Assembly (NCBI RefSeq): GCF_001941865.1
Contig: NZ_CP016162.1
Location: 1,302,001 to 1,366,000 of the forward strand
Reading direction: 5' to 3'
Length of the DNA: 64,000 nucleotides
Source: Pseudomonas alcaliphila JAB1
GTDB taxonomy: Bacteria > Pseudomonadota > Gammaproteobacteria > Pseudomonadales > Pseudomonadaceae
In this document: positions 9,231-17,667 of the stretch, in pieces
Layout of the letters: the number at the start of each line of letters is the position of its first letter
Position numbering within the stretch: the stretch's first letter is position 1
Notes under the pieces: model-generated
Told to the model about the DNA's origin: nothing
Seen by the model: the letters and a program-made list of their open reading frames with translations, nothing else
Database searches by the model: none
Position numbers and translations under genes: made by a program

Positions 9231-9959
9231 TTAAAGGCGGGTGATGTTCAACACGTCACCCGACAGGCTGACGTGCACTGCATCACCCCACAGCGGGTCG
9301 CGGCGCAGGTCTTCGGCAACCTTGTAATGGCCGGCGATCGACAACATTTCGGCGCCCATTTGCTGACAGAAAATCCGTGCCTTGGTGTTGCCTTTGATGC
9401 CCGCCAGGGCGCGGCCACGCATGGGCGCGTAAACATGGATGTTGCCATCGGCGAGAAGTTCCGCCCCGGCGCTGACCGGTGCCAGCACGATCAGATCGCC
9501 ACCCTGGGCATAGATCTGCTGGCCGCCGCGCACCGGACTGGTGATGATGCGACTGGGTTTGTGCTCGGGTTCGGCCGGTTTTTCTTCGATTTTCTTCGGC
9601 GCTGGATCGAGGAGGCGTTCGCGGGCACCGGACGGCGGCAGTACCGGCAGATCCATGGCTTCGGCAGCGGCGACGTCGCTTTCCCGCGAGGCGCGGATGG
9701 CCAGGGTGCGCAGGCCATGCCGGCGGCACACGGCCATCAGCTCGGCCAGGTCCAGTTCACCTTCGCCTTCCGGCAGTTTGTCCAGGGCCAGCACCAGCGG
9801 CGTGTTGCTGAAGAAGGCCGGGGCCTGGGCGACTTTTTCCGTGAGTTGCGCGTCGAGGCGTTCGAGATCGTTGTGCGCCAGTTCCATCACGGTGATGGCG
9901 AGCATGCTGCCCTTGAGCTGGAATACGGGGTCTTGGGCGAGGAGGTCGGCTTGGCTCAT
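9231..9959 (-). CDS. minC: Septum site-determining protein MinC
   Basis: The 242-residue protein has the two MinC domains: an N-terminal FtsZ-inhibiting domain (about 1-110) and a C-terminal beta-helix (about 140-242) with [21 protein letters not shown] and the family motif [16 protein letters not shown] that dimerises and binds MinD. The linker is proline- and lysine-rich. It is the first gene of minC-minD-minE, and the 102-bp gap to minD may hold a second promoter. It is divergent from the acyltransferase gene. Confidence 0.96.
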   Translation of the reverse strand: MSQADLLAQDPVFQLKGSMLAITVMELAHNDLERLDAQLTEKVAQAPAFFSNTPLVLALDKLPEGEGELDLAELMAVCRRHGLRTLAIRASRESDVAAAEAMDLPVLPPSGARERLLDPAPKKIEEKPAEPEHKPSRIITSPVRGGQQIYAQGGDLIVLAPVSAGAELLADGNIHVYAPMRGRALAGIKGNTKARIFCQQMGAEMLSIAGHYKVAEDLRRDPLWGDAVHVSLSGDVLNITRL

Positions 9960-10186
9960 GGTGGTGCGATGGGCCTTCTGGCGAGTCGAAAGATGCCGGA
10001 CTTATAACGAGATAGCCCGCATGCCGCAAGCCGCGCGCGTCAGCGAGGCCAGAGCCGAGGCCGCAGGTTGGTGGTGTTTGTCTGTCGCTGCGCTGTGCTG
10101 AACGTCTCAGGTGGCATGGATGTCGCCGAGCTGGCCGGGAAAACTGGGTTAGAATGCGCGGCTTTGTAAGTGATCGGAAACGCCTC

Positions 10187-11119
10187 ATGGACCGCCCCCG
10201 CTTTCGCGCCTATTTTCTTCATCCGCGCTTCTGGCCGCTGTGGCTGGGCTTCGGATTGCTGTGGCTGGTGGTGCAACTGCCTTACGGCCTGCAACTGAAA
10301 CTGGGGCGGGCACTGGGCTGGCTGATGTACCGCACGGCAAGCTCGCGCCGGCAGATCGCTGCGCGCAATCTGGAACTTTGCTTCCCCGACAAGAGCGCTG
10401 CCGAGCGCGAGCGCCTGCTCAAGGAGAATTTCGCCTCCACCGGTATTGCCTTCTTCGAAATGGCCATGAGCTGGTGGTGGCCCAAGGCGCGTCTGGCGCG
10501 ACTGGCGCATGTCGAAGGCCTCGAGCATCTGCAGCAGGCGCAGGCCGAGGGGCAGGGCGTGATCCTCATGGCGGTGCACTTCACCACCCTGGAGATCGGC
10601 GCCGCGCTGCTCGGTCAGTTGCACACCATCGACGGCATGTACCGCGAGCACGACAACCCGCTGTTCGATTACATCCAGCGTCGTGGCCGCGAACGCCACA
10701 ACCCCGATGCCAGTGCCATCGAGCGCGAGGACATTCGCGCCATGCTCAAGGTGCTGCGTGCCGGTCGTGCGATCTGGTACGCGCCGGATCAGGATTACGG
10801 CCGCAAGCAGAGCATCTTCGTGCCGCTGTTCGGTATTCAGGCGGCCACGGTTACCGCCACCACCAAGTTCGCCCGCCTGGGCAAGGCGCGCGTGGTGCCT
10901 TTCACCCAGCGGCGCCTGGCCGATGGCAGCGGTTATCGCCTGGTGATCCATCCGCCGCTCGAAGGCTTTCCCGGCGAGAGCGAGGAGGCCGATTGCCTGC
11001 GTATCAACCAGTGGATCGAACAGGTGGTCAGTGCCTGCCCGGAGCAGTACCTATGGGCGCATCGGCGTTTCAAGACGCGTCCCGAGGGTGAGCCGAAGCT
11101 GTACGGTAAGCGCAAGTAG
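10187..11119 (+). CDS. htrB: Lipid A lauroyl-type acyltransferase (HtrB/LpxL family)
   Basis: This 310-residue inner-membrane enzyme transfers a secondary acyl chain from acyl-ACP to the lipid A precursor. It has an N-terminal transmembrane segment (about 14-34) and the HX4E catalytic motif HFTTLE at 131-136. The family block YAPDQDYG near 205 and a C-terminal YLWAHRRFKTRPEG signature follow. The chosen ATG at 10187 has GGAAA upstream and gives the usual start (MDRPRF before the HPRFWPLW anchor); an in-frame ATG at 10154 would add 11 unlikely residues. The gene is divergent from minC, as in other pseudomonads. Position specificity cannot be read from sequence alone. Confidence 0.93.
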   Translation: MDRPRFRAYFLHPRFWPLWLGFGLLWLVVQLPYGLQLKLGRALGWLMYRTASSRRQIAARNLELCFPDKSAAERERLLKENFASTGIAFFEMAMSWWWPKARLARLAHVEGLEHLQQAQAEGQGVILMAVHFTTLEIGAALLGQLHTIDGMYREHDNPLFDYIQRRGRERHNPDASAIEREDIRAMLKVLRAGRAIWYAPDQDYGRKQSIFVPLFGIQAATVTATTKFARLGKARVVPFTQRRLADGSGYRLVIHPPLEGFPGESEEADCLRINQWIEQVVSACPEQYLWAHRRFKTRPEGEPKLYGKRK

Positions 11120-11154
11120 CGCATCTATACTGCAACGAAAAACAGGACCGCTCG

Positions 11155-12336
11155 ATGACCGTGATTGCCCGCCCCGATGCGCCCGTTACCGGGCTGATCC
11201 TCTCTGGTGGCGGGGCGCGGGCGGCCTATCAGGTCGGGGTGTTGGCAGCCATCGCCGATCTACTGCCGGACGCCTCGCACAATCCCTTTCCGGTGATAGT
11301 CGGGACCTCGGCCGGGGCGATCAACGCCGTTGGCCTGGCCTGTGGGGCGCTGCAGTTCGGCGAAGCGGTGCGGCGCCTGACCTCGGTCTGGCAAGGCTTT
11401 CACACTCATATGGTGTACCGCAGCGACTGGCCGGGCGTGTTGCGGCAGGCGGCGCGCTTCATTGGCCACAGCCTGCTTGGCCTGGGGCGCGATGTTCCGG
11501 TAGCCTTGCTCGACAGTTCGCCGTTGCGTGAGTTGCTGGAGCGCGAGCTGGACTTCTCCGGCATCGCTGCGGCCGTGCGCCATCGCCAGCTGCGAGCGGT
11601 AGCAGTGACTGCCTTCGGCTACGAAAGTGGCCAGGCGGTGACCTTCTATCAGGGCCGCGCCACTATCGATCCCTGGTTCCGCCATCGTCGCGTCGGTGTA
11701 CCGACGCGTCTGCAGCTCGACCATTTGCTGGCCAGCGCGTCGATCCCGCTGATCTTTCCGCCGGTGAAGATCAACCGTGAGTATTTTGGCGACGGCGCAG
11801 TGCGCCAGGCGGCGCCGATCAGCCCGGCACTGCATCTCGGGGCCAGCCGCGTGCTGGTGATCGGTGTCAGCGGTAATGCCCAGCTCGAACCCAATGCCGA
11901 GCTGCCGCGCGTGATCAGCACTCGACCGCCGAGCCTGGCGCAGATCGGCGGGCATATGCTCAACAGTACCTTTATCGACAATCTGGAGACGGACATCGAG
12001 CTGCTCGAGCGGCTCAACCAGATGAGCGCACTGGTACCGCCGGAGCGGCGTCCGCGTGGCTTGGGTTTGAACCCGGTGGACGTGCTGGTGATCGCGCCGA
12101 GCCAGCCGCTGGATCAGATCGCCGCGCGCCATCAGCGTGAGCTGCCCAAGGCGCTGCGACTGTTTCTGCGCGGCCCGGGGGCGACCAAGGCCGGTGGTGC
12201 GGGCGTACTTAGTTACCTGCTGTTCGAGCCCGGCTACTGCAGTGAACTGATCGAGTTGGGTTATCAGGATGCGATGGCGCGCAAGGCCGACCTCTGCCGT
12301 TTTCTCGGGTTGGCCGAGGTCGCCCATTCCGCTTGA
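11155..12336 (+). CDS. Patatin-like phospholipase family protein
   Basis: The 393-residue protein has the three patatin signatures: a glycine-rich oxyanion loop SGGGARAAY (17-25), the nucleophile elbow GTSAG (50-54, Ser52), and the catalytic Asp in FGDGA (211-215). These form a Ser-Asp dyad acting on acyl esters of phospholipids or other lipids. There is no signal peptide, so it is likely cytoplasmic or peripherally membrane-bound. It lies 35 bp downstream of the lipid A acyltransferase gene, which hints at a shared envelope lipid role. It is convergent with the pirin gene, with only 6 bp between the two. Confidence 0.92.
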   Translation: MTVIARPDAPVTGLILSGGGARAAYQVGVLAAIADLLPDASHNPFPVIVGTSAGAINAVGLACGALQFGEAVRRLTSVWQGFHTHMVYRSDWPGVLRQAARFIGHSLLGLGRDVPVALLDSSPLRELLERELDFSGIAAAVRHRQLRAVAVTAFGYESGQAVTFYQGRATIDPWFRHRRVGVPTRLQLDHLLASASIPLIFPPVKINREYFGDGAVRQAAPISPALHLGASRVLVIGVSGNAQLEPNAELPRVISTRPPSLAQIGGHMLNSTFIDNLETDIELLERLNQMSALVPPERRPRGLGLNPVDVLVIAPSQPLDQIAARHQRELPKALRLFLRGPGATKAGGAGVLSYLLFEPGYCSELIELGYQDAMARKADLCRFLGLAEVAHSA

Positions 12337-12342
12337 TGCACG

Positions 12343-13197
12343 TCAGGCCAGCACACCATCACGAAAATCGCGCATGGCCTGCTCGATTTCCTCGCGGCTG
12401 TTCATCACGAACGGTCCGTACTGGACGATGGGTTCGTTCAGTGGTGTGCCGGCGATCAGCAATACCCGCGCACCATGGGTGCTGGCCAGGTGCAGCTCAC
12501 CCTCGTCGGATAGCCGCACCAGACGCCCGGCGCTGACCGGTTGTGTACTGGCCTCGGGCAGCTCGAGCAGGCCTTGGTAAACGTACAGCATGACCCGCTG
12601 ACCATCGGCCAGGCGCGGTGAAACCTGGCTGCCGGCCGGCAGGTTCAGGTCGAACAGCTGAGGCTGGGTGTGCGGCCGCTGCACGGCGCCGGCCTGGCGG
12701 ATCTCGCCGTCATCGAATTCACCAGCGATCACCACCACCTCGGCGCCGGACGCCGTGTTGATGCGCGGGATGTCGGTGGCTGGAATATCGCGGTAGCCCG
12801 CTTCACCCAACTTGTCCTTGGCTGGCAGGTTGAGCCACAGCTGGAAGCCGCGCATGGCGCCAGACTCCTGCTCGGGCATCTCGCTGTGGATGATGCCGCG
12901 CGCAGCCGTCATCCATTGCACGCCGCCGCTGCCGAGCAGGCCGACGTTGCCCAGATGGTCCTCATGGCGCATGCGCCCTTCGAGCATGTAGGTGATGGTC
13001 TCGAAACCACGATGCGGATGCGGCGGGAAGCCGGCGATGTAGTCGTCGGGGTTGTCGGTGGAAAACTCGTCGAGCATCAGGAAGGGGTCGAAGCGTTCCA
13101 GGCCCGGTCCGCCGATCACGCGGTTGAGGCGCACACCGGCGCCGTCCGAGGCGGGTTGGCCAGGCTGGATGCTGATGACGCGGCGTTGCGAGGTCAT
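12343..13197 (-). CDS. Pirin family protein
   Basis: The 284-residue bicupin protein carries the pirin metal site: HPHRGFETITY with His60 and His62, and IIHSEMP with His104 and Glu106. Pirins bind Fe(II) and some members act as quercetinases; the bacterial role is mostly undefined. The ATG at 13197 has AAGGAG 7 bp upstream and begins MTSQRRVISI. The frame stays open much further upstream, but that extension is out of place over the intergenic hairpin and mlaA-like gene and is not real. C-terminal pirin domain residues (about 180-284) are intact. Confidence 0.93.
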   Translation of the reverse strand: MTSQRRVISIQPGQPASDGAGVRLNRVIGGPGLERFDPFLMLDEFSTDNPDDYIAGFPPHPHRGFETITYMLEGRMRHEDHLGNVGLLGSGGVQWMTAARGIIHSEMPEQESGAMRGFQLWLNLPAKDKLGEAGYRDIPATDIPRINTASGAEVVVIAGEFDDGEIRQAGAVQRPHTQPQLFDLNLPAGSQVSPRLADGQRVMLYVYQGLLELPEASTQPVSAGRLVRLSDEGELHLASTHGARVLLIAGTPLNEPIVQYGPFVMNSREEIEQAMRDFRDGVLA

Positions 13198-13270
13198 GGC
13201 GGGCTCCTTGAAAGGTAGGAATGACGCCATGCTAGTCGCAGTTAATCGATGTTTGTGTGGAAAATTTGCC

Positions 13271-13301
13271 GGCCATGCATCGATAAATTCGATGCATGGC
13301 C
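13271..13301 (-). terminator. Perfect 13-bp hairpin after MlaA-like gene
   Basis: Arms 13271-13283 and 13289-13301 are exact inverted copies around a 5-nt loop (TAAAT). The hairpin lies 7 bp beyond the stop codon of the MlaA-like gene on the minus strand, with AAATTTT following a few bases later. It probably terminates the hydrolase-MlaA transcript before the pirin gene. Confidence 0.65.
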
Positions 13302-13307
13302 GAGGGC

Positions 13308-14078
13308 TCAGTCGGCAATCTTCAGCTTGCGCGACTCGTTGTAGAAGTAGCGGATCTTCTCGTACTCGAACGGCGAGTTGAGTTGGCCATAGCGGAAGCC
13401 GGTATTGGCGCGGGTGTCGACGATGCGCAGTGCGGTGATGCCGGGATTGCTGCGACTGGCGTCGGCCACATCGAGGTAATTGACCGCGTTCTCCAGGCTG
13501 TAGTCCGCCACCAGCCCGCCCGTGTCGCGCAGGTTCGATGGCCCGAGCAGTGGCAGCATCAGGTAAGGCCCTGAGGGTACGCCGTAGTAGCCCAGGGTTT
13601 GGCCGAAATCTTCGCTCAATCGGGGTAGGCCCATCTTCGTCGCCGGGTCCCAGATACCGCCGACACCGAGGATGGTATTGAACAGCAACCGCGCGGTGCT
13701 GTTCATCGCCCGTTTGCCCTTGAGCTGCAGCACGCTGTTGGCCAGCGTGGGAATCTCGCCGAGGTTGTTGAAGAAGTTGTGCACGCCGGTCTGCACCAGG
13801 TTCGGTGTGACGTAGCGGTAGCCGTCGACCACGGGCAGGAACACCCACTGATCGAAGCGGTAGTTGAAGTGGTAAACGCGGCGGTTCCACGACTCCAGCG
13901 GGTCATAGACCTGCAGGGCGTCACTGGAGGCGCGTTCGAACTCCTGCTGATCCAGTCCTGGGTTGAACTGCAGATTCTGCAGCGGGTTGGTGAAACCGTC
14001 GGCATCGACCTGGCCTGCGGCCAGTGCCTGCCCGCTGCCCAGCAGCAGGGCGATGATGAGCGTGCTGTGTTTAACCAC
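13308..14078 (-). CDS. MlaA/VacJ-family protein without a lipobox
   Basis: The 256-residue protein has the VacJ/MlaA core: the YDPLESWNRRVYHFN signature near 58-72, the NLGEIPTLANSVLQ segment, and the DFGQTLGYYGVPSGPYLMLPLLGPSN block with GG(L/I)VADY after it. MlaA proteins sit in the outer membrane and remove misplaced phospholipids from its outer leaflet. Classical members are lipoproteins. This one has an ordinary signal peptide ending ALA-AGQ and no cysteine in the protein, so it should be soluble or held by other contacts. Its start overlaps the end of the upstream alpha/beta-hydrolase gene by 8 bp, so the pair is translationally coupled. Confidence 0.88.
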   Translation of the reverse strand: MVKHSTLIIALLLGSGQALAAGQVDADGFTNPLQNLQFNPGLDQQEFERASSDALQVYDPLESWNRRVYHFNYRFDQWVFLPVVDGYRYVTPNLVQTGVHNFFNNLGEIPTLANSVLQLKGKRAMNSTARLLFNTILGVGGIWDPATKMGLPRLSEDFGQTLGYYGVPSGPYLMLPLLGPSNLRDTGGLVADYSLENAVNYLDVADASRSNPGITALRIVDTRANTGFRYGQLNSPFEYEKIRYFYNESRKLKIAD

Positions 14079-15369
14079 GGAAGAACTCCAGCATGGCGTC
14101 GCTGTTGACGCGATAGTTGAGGTTGCCGCAGTGCCCGCCGCGCGGGTAAAGGGTCAGGCGGTCGCCAAAGGTGCGGCGCAGAAAGCCGATGTCGCCCTGG
14201 CCGAGGATCAGGTCGTCGGCGTTGTGCATCACCGAGACCTTGTCGCTGCCTCTGAGGTAGTCCTCCAGCGCATACAGGCTGCTCTTGTCGACCAACTGGT
14301 TGAGGCTGCCGCCATCGTGACGAGCACGCCACATGGGCATCAGTTGCTCGGCGATATAGCAATCGAAGTCGCAGCGCAGGGCCATCTGGAAGAACGGCGT
14401 GAGGCTGGTGCTCTCGGTGATGCGATAGTCGCGCGGGGTAATCAGGCCGCGGCGGTTGAGCAGGTCCGAGGTGAACACGATGTCGGCAGACGAGAAGCGG
14501 AACGAGGTGCCGATGAGCATGGCCATCTGCTCGTCCGAGAGCCGCTCTTTGGACTGCTGGAAGTCATAGAGCATGGCGTTGTTGATATCCAGATAGCCCT
14601 TGTCATTGAAGTAGCGGGTCAACTTGCCCAGCACCAGATCATAGAAGTTGGTGCTGTTGTCGATGCCTTGCACCTTGGTCTGCACCAGCTTGTCGAGGTT
14701 GCTGATGGAGGTGTAGAGGTTGACCGGCGGGTTGAGCAGCAGCACGCGTTTGAAATCGAAGGCGCGGCGGGTTTCATCGATCTGGCTGACGAAGGCGGCA
14801 TGCAGCGCGCCGAGGCTGTAACCGGTCAGCAGGAACTCGCTGACCTCCAGCTTCGGGTGCTGGGCACGTACGGCCTGCATCACGCGGTACAGATCGTCGG
14901 CATCGTCAGGGCTGTAGCCCGGCGTGGCCGAACGCGAGGCGGCGGCCATGAAGTCATAGCTGGTCGGTGAGGACAACTGCACAACATGGAAACCTGCACC
15001 GTAGAACAGCTTCTTCAGGTATTCGGTGGTGCCGCTGGCATAGTGCGCGCCGGTGCCGGATATGATGAAAATCAGCGGTGCACGACCGTTCTGCTGGGCC
15101 AGGCGGTAACGCAGCTTGGTCACTGGCCAGAAATTGTCCAGCAGCTCGAATTCGCGGTCTGGGCGCAGGCGTACCGAGTAGTCGCGTTGCCTGATGTCGC
15201 CGTCGGCCGGCAGCGTCGGGCGCAGTTCGGGCGGTGTGGTGGCGATGGTCGCTTCGAACGGGTTGGCCAGTGGATAGCCGTAGCTTTCCGCATCCACATC
15301 GGCGGCCATCGCTGAGACACAGAAGGCCAGGCCACCGAGCAAGGCGGCGAGTCGGGCAAGGCTGGGCAT
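14071..15369 (-). CDS. Exported alpha/beta-hydrolase-fold protein
   Basis: This 432-residue protein has a signal peptide (cut after AMA, near residue 22). A strand-loop ISGTGAHY near 103-110 precedes the nucleophile elbow GYSLG (183-187, Ser185). Candidate acid and histidine residues follow late in the chain (HNADDLILG, then PRGGHCGN near the C-terminus), so the catalytic triad looks complete. The product should be periplasmic, and the substrate is unknown. Tight coupling to the MlaA-like gene downstream suggests a role in envelope lipid handling, for example as an esterase or lipase; that is inference. Database entries may carry uninformative names for this family. Confidence 0.8.
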   Translation of the reverse strand: MPSLARLAALLGGLAFCVSAMAADVDAESYGYPLANPFEATIATTPPELRPTLPADGDIRQRDYSVRLRPDREFELLDNFWPVTKLRYRLAQQNGRAPLIFIISGTGAHYASGTTEYLKKLFYGAGFHVVQLSSPTSYDFMAAASRSATPGYSPDDADDLYRVMQAVRAQHPKLEVSEFLLTGYSLGALHAAFVSQIDETRRAFDFKRVLLLNPPVNLYTSISNLDKLVQTKVQGIDNSTNFYDLVLGKLTRYFNDKGYLDINNAMLYDFQQSKERLSDEQMAMLIGTSFRFSSADIVFTSDLLNRRGLITPRDYRITESTSLTPFFQMALRCDFDCYIAEQLMPMWRARHDGGSLNQLVDKSSLYALEDYLRGSDKVSVMHNADDLILGQGDIGFLRRTFGDRLTLYPRGGHCGNLNYRVNSDAMLEFFRG

Positions 15370-15528
15370 GTGTTAAGTCCCTTTGAATAAGAGAACGTCT
15401 GGATTGAACAGCTGGCTTATGACAGCAGCAAGCTGGGCAAAGTGCCAGACTATCCTGCCTTATCGCAGGGAAACTTGAGTAACTGGAGTAGGCGTCGTTC
15501 GCGCCTGGCCGATTGCAGGCTTGTTCAG

Positions 15529-15753
15529 TCAGGCGTGATGGTGCAGCCAGGCATGCTTGGGGCGCTCCGCCGACGGTTGGCGACGGCGCTCGAAACGTTG
15601 CCAGACCTTCTCGTGGAAGTAGAAGCCCACGGAGTTGCACAGTGGCTCGATAGCTGCCACCAGGCTACTGGCCGCAACGCTGCCGGTTAGCGCGTAGGTG
15701 ACGGCGAAGGCGATGCAGAAGTGCATGATGGTGAAGGTCAGGGTCTTGAGCAT
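15529..15753 (-). CDS. DUF2061 small membrane protein
   Basis: The 74-residue protein matches the DUF2061 pattern: MLKTLTFTIMHFCIAFAVTYALTGS, then SLVAAIEPLCNSVGFYFHEKVWQRF. Two hydrophobic segments (about 4-24 and 28-48) precede a basic, His-rich tail. The EPLCN...YxFHEKxW stretch is the family hallmark. Function is unknown. It lies about 160 bp upstream of the hydrolase gene on the same strand. Confidence 0.85.
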   Translation of the reverse strand: MLKTLTFTIMHFCIAFAVTYALTGSVAASSLVAAIEPLCNSVGFYFHEKVWQRFERRRQPSAERPKHAWLHHHA

Positions 15754-15944
15754 GATGCACCTCGTTGAGAATCATTTCGTCATGTGAGAGAGGCTAGTCC
15801 TGTTCGTCAGCGTCGGGAAATGTGGCCTTTGCATGGCATGGATAGCTTTGATCAATTGATATTTCTTTATTGAAAGTCTCTTTCTATTTCTTTCGCCCTG
15901 GGGGGGCTGCGTTAAGGTGGCGCTCTATTCGATGGAGTCGGGCG

Positions 15945-16274
15945 ATGCGGATCAGTGATATTCCCTTTGGCGTGACGGACTGGGCGGCGATACCAGTGAC
16001 CGAACATCCGGGCGAGCGGGGCGTGGCACGTTGGCGTACTTGCCAGTTCGCTGCGCTGCGTGTGCGTGTGGTCGAGTATTCGCCGGGGTATCTGGCCGAC
16101 CACTGGTGTCAGAAAGGGCATGTGCTGTTGTGCCTGGAAGGGGAGCTGACCACCGAGCTTGAGGATGGCCGGGTATTCGTGCTCAAGCCCGGTATGAGTT
16201 ATCAGGTGGCTGATGGCGCCGAGGCCCATCGTTCCTCGACAACGCCCGGCGCCCGCCTGTTCGTGGTGGACTGA
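15945..16274 (+). CDS. DHCW-motif cupin-fold protein
   Basis: The 109-residue protein is a single cupin domain. It carries the ADHWCQKGHVLLCLEGEL stretch (the DHxC motif that names this small family) and a second cupin strand set ending in GMSYQVADGAEAHRSSTT. Metal binding through the His residues is likely, but no substrate is known. The ATG at 15945 gives the usual length; the preceding open frame is AT-rich intergenic DNA. It is followed after 6 bp by the DUF2784 gene, so the two probably form an operon. Confidence 0.85.
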   Translation: MRISDIPFGVTDWAAIPVTEHPGERGVARWRTCQFAALRVRVVEYSPGYLADHWCQKGHVLLCLEGELTTELEDGRVFVLKPGMSYQVADGAEAHRSSTTPGARLFVVD

Positions 16275-16280
16275 GCCGCG

Positions 16281-16649
16281 ATGCTTTGGCGCATGGCTGC
16301 CGACGCTCTGGTACTGGTGCACCTGAGCTTCATTCTGTTCGTGCTGTTGGGTGGCTTGCTGTTGCTGCGCTGGCCGCGGTTGATCTGGCTACACCTGCCT
16401 GCGGTGGCCTGGGGCATCGTGGTGGAGTGTCTGCACCTGGGCTGCCCGCTGACGCCCTGGGAAAACCAGCTGCGCCGAATGGCCGGGCAGGCGGGTTATG
16501 ACGGCGGCTTCATCGAGCACTACCTGATACCGCTGATCTATCCGGCCGGGCTCACGCCACAGATCCAGATCGGGTTGGGTGCCATCGTCGTGTTGCTCAA
16601 CCTGGCCGTTTATACCTGGCTGATCTGGCGCTGGCGCAACAAGGCTTGA
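16281..16649 (+). CDS. DUF2784 family membrane protein
   Basis: This 122-residue integral membrane protein has four hydrophobic segments (about 7-27, 30-49, 80-95 and 99-117). The family landmarks are present: an early LxHLSFILFVLxGGLLLL helix, ECLHLGCPLTPWEN in the central loop, and FIEHYLIPLIYP before the last helix. Function is unknown. It begins 6 bp after the cupin gene. Confidence 0.88.
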   Translation: MLWRMAADALVLVHLSFILFVLLGGLLLLRWPRLIWLHLPAVAWGIVVECLHLGCPLTPWENQLRRMAGQAGYDGGFIEHYLIPLIYPAGLTPQIQIGLGAIVVLLNLAVYTWLIWRWRNKA

Positions 16650-16754
16650 CCGCGATTTGCCCAGCCTATTCATAAGTCTGATGAAGGCGCGGGAGCTTTA
16701 TTGCCTTCGCTACACTGGCAGCCATTGCAACCAAACATTGAAGGCAGGGCTGCT

Positions 16755-17567
16755 ATGCAAAACCGCATGATGATCACTGGCGCGGGCTCCGGCCTGGGAC
16801 GCGAAATTGCCCTGCGTTGGGCGCACGAGGGTTGGCGACTGGCGCTGGCCGACGTCAACGAGGCCGGCCTGACCGAAACCTTGAAATTGGTACGCGAGGC
16901 CGGTGGCGACGGCTTCACTCGTCGCTGCGACGTGCGTGACTACAGCCAGCTGACCGCTCTGGCGCAAGCCTGCGAAGAGCAGTTCGGCGGCATCGACATC
17001 ATCGTCAACAACGCCGGTGTCGCTTCCGGCGGCTTCTTCAGCGAGTTGTCGCTGGAGGACTGGGACTGGCAGATCTCGATCAACCTGATGGGCGTGGTCA
17101 AAGGCTGCAAGGCATTTTTGCCGCTGCTGGAAAAGAGCAAGGGCAAGATCGTCAACATCGCCTCCATGGCCGCGCTGATGCAGGGGCCGGGCATGAGCAA
17201 CTACAACGTTGCCAAGGCCGGCGTGGTGGCGCTGTCGGAAAGTCTGCTGGTAGAGCTGCGTCAACTGGAGGTTGGCGTGCATGTGGTCTGCCCGTCGTTC
17301 TTCCAGACCAATCTGCTGGATTCCTTCCGTGGCCCGACCCCGGCGATGAAGGCGCAGGTTGGCAAGTTGCTGGAAAGCTCACCGATCAGCGCGTCTGATA
17401 TCGCCAATTACATCCACGATGAGATGGCCAAGGGCAGTTTCATGATTCTGCCGCACGAAATGGGTCGTATGGCCTGGGCGCTGAAGCAGAAGAACCCGCA
17501 GGCGCTGTACGACGAGATGGCCAGCATGGCCGAGAAAATGCGTGGCAAGGCCAAACCCGCCAGCTGA
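16755..17567 (+). CDS. SDR-family NAD(P)-dependent oxidoreductase
   Basis: The 270-residue protein is a classical short-chain dehydrogenase. It has the cofactor loop TGAGSGLG at 8-15, NNAG at 85-88, catalytic Ser137, and the YxxxK pair Tyr150/Lys154. An acidic residue after the second strand (LADVNE, Asp33) favours NAD over NADP. The ATG at 16755 follows an AAGGCAGG ribosome binding site; an upstream in-frame ATG would add 18 residues before the nucleotide-binding fold and is unlikely. Substrate is unknown. The gene stands alone, followed by two hairpins. Confidence 0.92.
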   Translation: MQNRMMITGAGSGLGREIALRWAHEGWRLALADVNEAGLTETLKLVREAGGDGFTRRCDVRDYSQLTALAQACEEQFGGIDIIVNNAGVASGGFFSELSLEDWDWQISINLMGVVKGCKAFLPLLEKSKGKIVNIASMAALMQGPGMSNYNVAKAGVVALSESLLVELRQLEVGVHVVCPSFFQTNLLDSFRGPTPAMKAQVGKLLESSPISASDIANYIHDEMAKGSFMILPHEMGRMAWALKQKNPQALYDEMASMAEKMRGKAKPAS

Positions 17568-17618
17568 CCACAAGGTCAGCTATTTGCACCTGCAGGCTTG
17601 CCTGGCATGGCCTGCAGG
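17562..17618 (+). terminator. Tandem hairpins after SDR gene
   Basis: Stem AGCTGACC (17562-17569) / GGTCAGCT (17574-17581) overlaps the stop codon and is followed by ATTT. A second stem, CCTGCAGGC (17589-17597) / GCCTGCAGG (17610-17618), follows. Neither has a long T run, so termination is possible but weakly supported. Confidence 0.4.
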
Positions 17619-17667
17619 GGTAGGGTGGCCGCCCCGGCCTGCCTGCCGTAATGACCTCGGATAACTC

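Noticed and set aside
8268..10007. 579-residue plus-strand open frame across minD and minC
   Set aside because: Antisense to two well-recognised genes and crosses their intergenic gap; no motifs.
12343..13890. A single 515-residue frame reading from the MlaA-like gene into pirin
   Set aside because: Only the part from 13197 is pirin; the rest runs through a terminator hairpin and out of frame over the MlaA-like gene.
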